From the NCBI GenBank assembly GCA_947460045.1, contig CANHGC010000087.1, positions 1-6,737 on the forward strand: DNA of 6,737 bases, read 5' to 3'. Of this stretch, positions 1 through 5,802 are shown in pieces. A program made the translations under genes and the position numbers. Each line of letters starts with the position of its first letter. Position 1 is the first letter of the stretch. Under the pieces are notes generated by a model. The model worked only from the letters and a program-made list of their open reading frames with translations. It was not told where the DNA came from and ran no database searches. This DNA is from Bacteroidota bacterium. GTDB taxonomy: Bacteria; Bacteroidota; Bacteroidia; NS11-12g; UBA955.

Positions 1-740
1 ATTGGCTCTATCACAACATGAAAACGGGCAAGTTTGTGTATTTACCGTACGACATGGACAATACCTGGGGCGTGCAATGGGGATTCAGCAACATCGGCAA
101 CCGAAACATTCACGATTGGGGCAACAAAGCCGGCAGCGCAGCCCCTCTCACGTACAAATTGTTCGCCATCCCACAGTACAAACGCATGTATGAATTTTAC
201 ATTCGCGAGCACCTCAAAGACCCGTTTCAAACAGACAGTTTGTTCAAAGAACTAGATTACATCGCCGCGCTCATCGATACCTCTATTCAACAAGACCCAT
301 TCTACAACGGCCAACGAAATTCCGATTACGGATTCAATTACAACGATTGGAAAAACAGCTACGCACAAGCCTGGGGCAACCATGTTTCTTGGGGCATCAA
401 ACCATATATCGGCACACGCACTACTTCCGCGAAACAGCAAATGATTTTCGCTAAAGCGCAGTATCTTAATGCGCCAATCACAATGCAAACTTACCCAAAT
501 CCATGCAACGACTTTGTGATCATTGAGCACGACTTTCTGTCTTCTTGGCAGGGCGATATCACCGTTGAAGCCATCGATTTACAAGGTCGGTCTACCCCAT
601 TGGTTTTCGAAGCGATGTCGACCAACAACCAACAAATCCGGATTTCATTGGAAACCCTATACCCTGGATGCTACCACCTCCGCGTGGCCAATAGAAATGC
701 CCAAACTTTACAAACACCCTGGATCACAGTAGTGCACTAA
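1..740 (+). CDS. CotH-kinase-family secreted protein with T9SS type A sorting domain (3' part, 5' end outside window)
   Basis: This is the C-terminal 245 residues of a longer protein. The frame is open to the left edge (W-L-Y-H-N precedes the first ATG at 18), so that ATG is internal. The first part fits the end of a CotH domain: 'KFVYLPYDMDNTWG' (DMDNTWG at 51-71) matches the conserved family block with paired Asp residues thought to serve the kinase-like active site. It is followed by a 'LFAIPQYKRMYEFYIREHL' helix and by 'HVSWGIKPYIGTRTTSAKQQM', the usual CotH domain end. The last ~90 residues, starting near 'TYPNPCNDFVIIE', are a T9SS type A sorting domain, so the protein should be exported across the outer membrane and anchored or released. 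CotH proteins are atypical protein kinases known from spore coats. The substrate in Bacteroidota is unknown, and the N-terminal kinase residues cannot be checked here. The gene is convergent with the beta-helix gene. The stop is TAA at 738-740. Confidence 0.85.
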   Translation, partial: WLYHNMKTGKFVYLPYDMDNTWGVQWGFSNIGNRNIHDWGNKAGSAAPLTYKLFAIPQYKRMYEFYIREHLKDPFQTDSLFKELDYIAALIDTSIQQDPFYNGQRNSDYGFNYNDWKNSYAQAWGNHVSWGIKPYIGTRTTSAKQQMIFAKAQYLNAPITMQTYPNPCNDFVIIEHDFLSSWQGDITVEAIDLQGRSTPLVFEAMSTNNQQIRISLETLYPGCYHLRVANRNAQTLQTPWITVVH

Positions 741-791
741 AGTCATCCCATCACGATGGCTGAACAACATGAATCCATTTCAACCACAAAA

Positions 792-836
792 ACGAAATCA
801 ACATTTAAAGAGAAATCGATATTAAGACGAAATCAA
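792..836. repeat. 10-bp direct repeat ACGAAATCAA in convergent intergenic region
   Basis: The 10-mer ACGAAATCAA occurs at 792-801 and again at 827-836, 35 bp apart, with a partial copy (GAAATCGA) at 812-819 between them. The stretch is A-rich, lies after the CotH stop and before the palindromic terminator, and shows no open frame. No function is evident, and chance is possible in such biased sequence. Confidence 0.3.
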
Positions 837-842
837 TAACAA

Positions 843-876
843 AACAAAAGGGAGGGCCATGGCCCTCCCTTTTGTT
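843..876. terminator. Bidirectional intrinsic terminator (perfect 34-bp palindrome)
   Basis: Both arms, AACAAAAGGGAGGGCC and its exact complement, meet around a central CCATGG, giving a 34-bp perfect palindrome. On either strand the RNA would form a GC-rich hairpin (GGGAGGGC/GCCCTCCC around a CAUG loop) followed by UUUUGUU. It lies between two convergent genes, 31 bp past the stop of the beta-helix gene and 102 bp past the CotH stop, so it can end both transcripts. The 741-842 stretch before it shows no gene. Confidence 0.9.
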
Positions 877-907
877 AGAAATATCGAATCAATATAAAAT
901 GTAATTC

Positions 908-2674
908 TTAGTGAGCCACTGTGAAGCGGTAAGTGGTCTTCGAACCGTTAGAAACAACATTCAAGAAGTACAAACCATTGTTCAAATCAGACACTGATGC
1001 AGTGATCAAGTTTCCACCGACTGCCAAAGACTGACTACCCAAAGACTTCACCACTTTACCAGAAACATCAGAAATGCTAACCACAACATTGTCTGAAGAC
1101 AAAGCATACAATTCAACATTTACATTGTCGGTAGCAGGCACTGGATATGCATTGGTAACCAACACATTTCCGATGGTGTTTACTGAACTAAATTTACCAT
1201 ATCTGTTCACGATAACCGCATCATAATTGGCCAAAGTATTGATTTTTGATGCAACTACAGGACGGAAATCAGGGGCTGTTGCGTTCTTAGGATCAACCAA
1301 AATCGCGCCTGAAGCGTAGTTCACATCATCAATTTTGTTGGCATTCTTAGCATCACGCAACCAAGCATCCATGGCAGCAGGCGTGTTTTTGCTATCCACT
1401 TCAACCAAACCAGTATTGGTAACACCCGCAGCAGACGCAGCAGCTGTGTTTGCAATAAAGTTGTTTCTCAATACATTGGAAGTTTCACTAAAAGTAGACG
1501 ACTTAACACCAGAAGAAGTCAACACACTGTCACCATCAAACATGATGAAGTTTCTGTAACCCATGAACACAGAGTTCACAACGCTCAAACGACTGTTTCT
1601 GCGGATACGAGCGCCTCTACGGAAAGCACCTTTCTGTGTTGCAGTCAGATCATTGTAAGTTTTATCCAAAGGAACTGGACCTACACAAGTAATGTTAGAG
1701 AACAAAGCAGATGTCAAAGGCAATTTTCCTGAACCAGCAGCATCGTTATCACTTTCGAATGTCTCTGAAGTTGAAGCACCAGAAGTCGCATTCCAACTCA
1801 AATCAAAATAAGCAGTATCCTTCACAGCAATACCGAACTGAACCGCACCGCGATATCCAAAATCAGTATCAAAATCATCGTCTGTGGTTTTGTAAGAAAT
1901 CAACTTTTTGCAATTCACAGTACCACCAAACCACTCAAACGCATCGTCGTTACCAAAAGAACACTGAACACCTTCGATTTCAGTTTTACTTCCAACAGAA
2001 CCCATGGTCAATGAGTTCACCTCTTTGTTGGGCTCAAAAGCCAAACCTGCAAATTCGATACGAACATATTTCACAACACCGCTGTTATCGGCATCATCCG
2101 TTCCACCAAATTTACCCAAAGTGTTGTCAACAGCTACGTTGTTAAAGCCTTCCAACTGAACATCCAAACCTTGGTTGTTCACCGCCTTACCACACAACAC
2201 CAATCCACCCCAATCGCCACGATCCCTAGAACCAGCAGCTTTGTTCGATGTCATTACAACTGGATTGGTTGATGTACCGTTTACTTCAATCATACCACCG
2301 CGCTCAACGGAAATCAACGCATACAATTTAGGCGTTGCAGTCAAATCTGCAGCACCACGAATTACGGTACCTGCAGGAATTATCAATTTACCACCAGATC
2401 GAACGACGCACGTGCTGGTTAACAAATACACCTTCGATGCATCCAATGTCACCGTACCTGTGATGTTTTTGATGCCAGACGCATCGTTCAATGTGGTGGT
2501 TTCGGTTGCTACACCGTAAGAAGCTTGTTTTGGGTTCCACTCTGCCCATCCCTTGGTCCAATCTTGACTTGCATCGCTGCTCAAAGCACCTGCATAGTTA
2601 ACCATTTGGATGAACTGACCGTTCAATTGGCTGGCCACAGCCACAGCAACTGACAAAAAGGTAATTTTTTTCAT
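908..2674 (-). CDS. Secreted beta-helix-like surface protein with T9SS type A sorting domain
   Basis: Complete at 588 aa. Residues 1-20 (MKKITFLSVAVAVASQLNGQ) are a Sec signal peptide. Residues ~70-500 are Gly/Asn/Val-rich with repeated short strands ('GGKLIIPAGTVIRG' 94-107, 'RGDWGGLVLCGKA' 152-164, 'DDAFEWFGGTVNCKKL' 243-258, 'TTDDDFDTDFGYRGAVQ' 263-279). This pattern, as I recall it, belongs to a widespread beta-helical family of Bacteroidota and Gammaproteobacteria that is usually left 'hypothetical' or misannotated. Residues ~505-588 ('NAYPVPATDNVNVELY...', 'DVSGKVV', 'LNNGLYFLNVV') are a T9SS sorting domain, so the product should reach the cell surface. No catalytic residue set is recognised. 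The acidic cluster at 263-271 could bind a metal ion. The gene lies 160 bp downstream of the TonB receptor on the same strand, with a terminator and its own Pho-box-like promoter between them. The start is the ATG at 2674, 31 bp after the -7 candidate. The leader is AT-rich with no Shine-Dalgarno sequence, and the signal peptide begins right at this Met. The ligand is unknown. Confidence 0.85.
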   Translation of the reverse strand: MKKITFLSVAVAVASQLNGQFIQMVNYAGALSSDASQDWTKGWAEWNPKQASYGVATETTTLNDASGIKNITGTVTLDASKVYLLTSTCVVRSGGKLIIPAGTVIRGAADLTATPKLYALISVERGGMIEVNGTSTNPVVMTSNKAAGSRDRGDWGGLVLCGKAVNNQGLDVQLEGFNNVAVDNTLGKFGGTDDADNSGVVKYVRIEFAGLAFEPNKEVNSLTMGSVGSKTEIEGVQCSFGNDDAFEWFGGTVNCKKLISYKTTDDDFDTDFGYRGAVQFGIAVKDTAYFDLSWNATSGASTSETFESDNDAAGSGKLPLTSALFSNITCVGPVPLDKTYNDLTATQKGAFRRGARIRRNSRLSVVNSVFMGYRNFIMFDGDSVLTSSGVKSSTFSETSNVLRNNFIANTAAASAAGVTNTGLVEVDSKNTPAAMDAWLRDAKNANKIDDVNYASGAILVDPKNATAPDFRPVVASKINTLANYDAVIVNRYGKFSSVNTIGNVLVTNAYPVPATDNVNVELYALSSDNVVVSISDVSGKVVKSLGSQSLAVGGNLITASVSDLNNGLYFLNVVSNGSKTTYRFTVAH

Positions 2675-2705
2675 AGTTTAATTATTCTTCACAAAACTCC
2701 TATCC

Positions 2706-2713
2706 CACACTTA
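2706..2713 (-). promoter_or_regulatory. Candidate -7 promoter element of the beta-helix gene
   Basis: The minus strand reads TAAGTGTG, one mismatch from the Bacteroidota -7 consensus TAnnTTTG. It sits 18 bp after the TTAAC repeat block and 31 bp before the ATG, almost the same geometry as at the receptor gene (17 and 29 bp). A second candidate, TGAATTTG at 2717-2724, also has one mismatch but sits only 7 bp from the block, which breaks the shared geometry. Confidence 0.5.
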
Positions 2714-2718
2714 CGCCA

Positions 2719-2748
2719 AATTCACCGCTGAGTTAAACAATGGTTAAG
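2719..2748 (-). promoter_or_regulatory. Pho-box-like operator (11-bp-phased TTAAC repeats) of the beta-helix gene
   Basis: On the minus strand two 8-mers, CTTAACCA (2748-2741) and TTTAACTC (2737-2730), are separated by 3 bp. A degenerate third, GGTGAATT (2726-2719), keeps the 11-bp period. Eight-mers of the form PyTTAAPyPy(T/A) separated by 3 bp are the cyanobacterial Pho-box pattern as I recall it, and 11-bp direct repeats are general for PhoB/OmpR-family regulators. Compared with the operator of the receptor gene, the 17-bp core is identical at 13 positions. The regulator is inferred, since no regulator gene is in the window. Confidence 0.6.
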
Positions 2749-2760
2749 ATTATATCTTTA

Positions 2761-2794
2761 AATTAACAAAGGGGTAACAAACAATTGTCACCCC
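2761..2794 (-). terminator. Intrinsic terminator downstream of the TonB receptor gene
   Basis: The minus-strand RNA has 10-nt arms GGGGUGACAA and UUGUUACCCC (one G-U pair) around a 4-nt loop (UUGU), followed by UUUGUUAAUU. It starts 40 bp after the receptor's TAG and lies upstream of the operator of the beta-helix gene, so it separates the two genes into distinct transcripts, perhaps with some read-through. Confidence 0.75.
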
Positions 2795-2834
2795 TTCAAC
2801 AAACCCCACATTTGTGAGGACAAAAAAATCAATT

Positions 2835-5699
2835 CTAAAACTTGAAAGTATACGTAACCGTAGCCTGTCTACCGTTGGTAAAGCTGAACAATGTGTTGTC
2901 ACCGTCTTTATCCGCATCGGTCCATGCCTTGGCATCGTATTTACCATTGTTGTTCAAATCTTGGAAGAAAACCGTTTTCTGAGCCAACAAATCACCCAAT
3001 GTGAGTTTAACCGTGCCCAATTTTCCGCCTTTACCCAATTCCTTACCAAATTGCAAATCCCACATACTACGGCCAAATTCATAGATATCAGCGCCAAAAG
3101 GCTGAATGGCCTGAGCCACACCAATGTAGGCGATACGCTGTCCGATTTTATTGAAACTGGTATTGATCTGCCATCCATTGTGCTCGTAAAACAAACTGGC
3201 GTTCACAACATACGGACTCTGACCTTGCAAAGGACGATTGGCCACACTGCTCGAAGCATCGGTAAAAGCCACAGCCGAGCGAATCAACGCAAAGTTTCCG
3301 TAGAAGGTCAAATCACGCAACCACTTTACTCCGCGATTCAATGAACCCAAATTCTTACGCATCTCTACCTCCATACCTACGTTGGTTGCCCTAGACTCAT
3401 TGCCATAAGTAAACGTACGAATCAACGCCTGAGACACATCCAAGCTGATCTCAATGGGATTCAATATCTCTTTGTAGAAAGCACCCACACTGATCATGTC
3501 TTGCTTGTTCGTAAACACCTCCCAACGCAAATCCGCATTGTTAATGAAGGCTCTACGCAAATTCACGTTCCCCAAAACCTCAGAATTGATGCTGAAATTA
3601 TAGAACGCGAAAGGAGCCATCTCTCTCAACTCGGGGCGATTCACGGTGCGATAGTATGCCGCTCGCAAATTGCTGCGCTCCGTCAATGGCGCAATCACGT
3701 TCAACGATGGCAACCAATCAATGTTCACACCCAAATCACTCATCACCTTACCCGCTTGTCTGAAATAACTGTTGTTCAAACTCTGGGTAAAACGTTCCAC
3801 ACGAAGTCCATAAATCAGCTTCAAGTAATTCACTTTCTTACCAGTGTTAAACAATGGCAAGTGATTCTCGGCCATCACATATCCCGCTGCCAAAGAACTC
3901 TTTCCCTCGTACAAATCCTTATCAACCGCCGTTTTCTCAATCAAATAAATGTTCGATGCCGATATCGCTGAAGCACCCAAATCCTGCTCAGGCAAAGCAC
4001 TGCTCGGCTTAAATCCACCCACTGGTGCATATACAAATTGTCTGCTCTGAAAATCTCTCACACGATTCTGAACAAACACACCCGTTTTTAACACATGATG
4101 CGTTTTACCCAAATCTGCATTGTAACTGTAATCTGTGCTCGCCGATACGTTGGTTTCGTTCATGTAACTAAAAAATCTACCCGTACCCGCATTGAAAAAT
4201 GCATTCAATACCAACTGTCTGTTCGCAATATCGCCTTCTGGCAACGCATAATTCGCAATCCTGAAATCAGGCACCGCCCTGTAAGTATTTCCATAATTCA
4301 ACACCCAAGTCAACTTGCTCTTGTCCTTGCCGAAACTGTGCAAACCATTCACCTGACTGCTTATCAAACGATTGAAATTCACTTGGTTCGAGAAGCCCTC
4401 ACTGTACATACCATTATCGGCATCCGTTAAACCCGCACGCAAAGTAGAACCCGCATCGTAAGTCAAACTCAACAAATTCCTAAAATCAATCCGGTTCTTT
4501 TTATTCAACTTCACACTCAAATTCACCACGCCACCATTTTGCACATTGGTCGTTAAAATGTCATCGTTAAATTCCTTGTACGTATAGTTGGTACTGTAGT
4601 CTTTAGACACCACTGTACCCTCACTGCGCTTGGGCGATATCGCATAATTCCAACTCACCAACAACCCCGCTTCCTTCTTACCCAACTTAAATGGCATACC
4701 CAAAGAATAAGAGAATCTGGGCGCAGGCATTACATTCACCTGTTTCAAACTCCAATCATTGTTAAACTTCAAAGTCTCACGGGCGTTCAATTCAGGATCT
4801 TTCGACGTAGTATGTGGCTCAAAACCCATCTTTGGATCCAATACAGGAATATTACGCTTGGCCGATGGCAAACCCAAATATTCACTACCCTCCAACCCAA
4901 ATGCATCCATTTGTTGGAAAGTGGTAATGCTGTTATACTGAAAACCGATTGATGCAGTTTGAATGAATTTCTCCGGCACACTCTTCGTGTTGATCTGGAT
5001 AATTCCACCACCAAAATCACCAATCATATCGGGCGTAGCACTCTTTACAACCACAATATTGTCTAATAACGCCGCAGGAATCACGTCAAACGAAAAGGCT
5101 TTGCGATCGCTCTCTGTACTTGGCAAGGGCGCACCATTCAAGTACCCCGCATTGTAACGATCAAACATACCGCGAATGTTGGCGAATTTACCCTCCGAAA
5201 TCGTAGCACCTGGAATGCGCTTAATGGCATCCGATGTGGTTCTGATGGTGGTTTTTGCAAAATCCTCCGCGCTGATGGCCTCAACCATTCCCGACGATAA
5301 TTGCTTCGTTTGGATAGCGGCAGCCACTGTATTCTCTTTGGCTTTCTTACGCTTCACAATCTCTGCACCTTCCATCCTCGAGGTTTTAGACATCACGGGA
5401 TTCAAGAAAAACTCCTTGTCCAACTCTATCATCACAGAATCTTCGAGCACATCGTACCCCTCCGCCTCAACAAATACCTTTCTAGCACCCACCGGCACAG
5501 CAAATGAAAACTTGCCTTCTACGTCAGTTACCCCAGAGTCTTGTGATCCAGTAACAAACAGCTTGGCACCCACAAGCACCCTGCCAGTTTCCGACATCAC
5601 CTTACCCACCAATAAACCTTTACCAGTTTGCGCCGAAACAGTTCCGAAGCCTGCTGCGATCAATATCAATACAATTGCTTTACGTATGGAATTTACCAT
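2835..5699 (-). CDS. TonB-dependent outer-membrane receptor with N-terminal carboxypeptidase-regulatory-like domain
   Basis: Complete at 954 aa, a usual length for this class. Residues 1-23 form a signal peptide ending VSA before QTG. Residues ~27-95 are a carboxypeptidase-regulatory-like beta-sandwich ('LLVGKVMSETGRVLVGAKLF', 'GVTDVEGKFSFAVPVG') as found on many Bacteroidota receptors. Residues ~130-240 are the plug: 'SDAIKRIPGATISEGKFANIRG', 'YLNGAPLPS', 'DNIVVVKSATPDMIGDFGGGIIQINTKSVP'. The remainder is a beta-barrel ending in an aromatic residue (ATVTYTFKF). The protein should import a ligand across the outer membrane using TonB-ExbBD energy. No SusD partner is present. Instead a T9SS beta-helix protein follows on the same strand. 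The loop before the last strand (914-935) is Asp/Asn-rich and EF-hand-like. The start is the ATG at 5699, directly before the signal peptide and 29 bp after a TAATTTTG -7 box, with no Shine-Dalgarno sequence. A Pho-box-like operator lies upstream. The substrate cannot be read from sequence; phosphate or an organophosphate is inferred only from the operator. Confidence 0.92.
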   Translation of the reverse strand: MVNSIRKAIVLILIAAGFGTVSAQTGKGLLVGKVMSETGRVLVGAKLFVTGSQDSGVTDVEGKFSFAVPVGARKVFVEAEGYDVLEDSVMIELDKEFFLNPVMSKTSRMEGAEIVKRKKAKENTVAAAIQTKQLSSGMVEAISAEDFAKTTIRTTSDAIKRIPGATISEGKFANIRGMFDRYNAGYLNGAPLPSTESDRKAFSFDVIPAALLDNIVVVKSATPDMIGDFGGGIIQINTKSVPEKFIQTASIGFQYNSITTFQQMDAFGLEGSEYLGLPSAKRNIPVLDPKMGFEPHTTSKDPELNARETLKFNNDWSLKQVNVMPAPRFSYSLGMPFKLGKKEAGLLVSWNYAISPKRSEGTVVSKDYSTNYTYKEFNDDILTTNVQNGGVVNLSVKLNKKNRIDFRNLLSLTYDAGSTLRAGLTDADNGMYSEGFSNQVNFNRLISSQVNGLHSFGKDKSKLTWVLNYGNTYRAVPDFRIANYALPEGDIANRQLVLNAFFNAGTGRFFSYMNETNVSASTDYSYNADLGKTHHVLKTGVFVQNRVRDFQSRQFVYAPVGGFKPSSALPEQDLGASAISASNIYLIEKTAVDKDLYEGKSSLAAGYVMAENHLPLFNTGKKVNYLKLIYGLRVERFTQSLNNSYFRQAGKVMSDLGVNIDWLPSLNVIAPLTERSNLRAAYYRTVNRPELREMAPFAFYNFSINSEVLGNVNLRRAFINNADLRWEVFTNKQDMISVGAFYKEILNPIEISLDVSQALIRTFTYGNESRATNVGMEVEMRKNLGSLNRGVKWLRDLTFYGNFALIRSAVAFTDASSSVANRPLQGQSPYVVNASLFYEHNGWQINTSFNKIGQRIAYIGVAQAIQPFGADIYEFGRSMWDLQFGKELGKGGKLGTVKLTLGDLLAQKTVFFQDLNNNGKYDAKAWTDADKDGDNTLFSFTNGRQATVTYTFKF

Positions 5700-5728
5700 A
5701 CTGCAAAATTCAAGAATCAGTGTTACCC

Positions 5729-5736
5729 CAAAATTA
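5729..5736 (-). promoter_or_regulatory. -7 promoter element of the TonB receptor gene
   Basis: The minus strand reads TAATTTTG, an exact fit to the Bacteroidota -7 consensus TAnnTTTG. No clear -33 TTTG is present at the usual distance; that place is taken by the TTAAC repeats, as expected for a promoter that depends on an activator. Initiation a few bases downstream would give a leader of about 25 nt before the ATG at 5699. Confidence 0.65.
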
Positions 5737-5740
5737 ACAG

Positions 5741-5782
5741 AACTTTACCAAGCGTTAACTTATGGTTAACATTGGGGTTAAT
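5741..5782 (-). promoter_or_regulatory. Pho-box-like operator (four phased TTAAC-type 8-mers) of the TonB receptor gene
   Basis: The minus strand carries ATTAACCC (5782-5775), GTTAACCA (5770-5763), GTTAACGC (5759-5752) and a degenerate GTAAAGTT (5748-5741). They start 12, 11 and 11 bp apart, with 3-4 bp spacers, so all lie on one face of the helix. Tandem TTAAC-type repeats at this period are typical of Pho boxes (SphR, PhoP) and of OmpR/PhoB-family sites in general. The core is shared with the beta-helix gene's operator. A different OmpR-family regulator could equally use such sites. Confidence 0.65.
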
Positions 5783-5802
5783 CCAATCCTAAAATCGCCA
5801 CA

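Noticed and set aside
18..740. Taking ATG at 18 as the true start of the CotH-like gene
   Set aside because: Upstream codons W-L-Y-H-N continue the CotH alignment, there is no signal peptide, and a T9SS cargo needs one. The gene is cut by the window edge.
1711..2145. 144-aa plus-strand frame rich in Gln, His and Asn
   Set aside because: The composition is what the antisense of a Val/Asp/Thr-rich coding sequence yields. The minus strand holds the real gene.
2814..3344. 176-aa plus-strand open frame opposite the receptor C-terminus
   Set aside because: Lies wholly antisense to the barrel, apart from a few bases, with low-complexity composition and no recognisable domain.
5176..5769. 197-aa plus-strand open frame opposite the receptor N-terminus, running into the operator
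   Set aside because: Antisense shadow of the signal peptide, regulatory-like domain and plug start. No start context or family likeness.
5754..5770. Hairpin of GTTAAC/GTTAAC read as a terminator of the aldehyde dehydrogenase
   Set aside because: The 6-bp AT-rich stem is weak and has no U-run. GTTAAC is self-complementary, so any two copies look like a hairpin. The direct-repeat reading with 11-bp period is better supported by the second copy at 2732-2748.
5725..5778. Inverted pair ACCCCAA (5725-5731) and TTGGGGT (5772-5778) flanking the receptor promoter
   Set aside because: Seven bases over a 40-bp gap is within chance, and it is not found around the other promoter.
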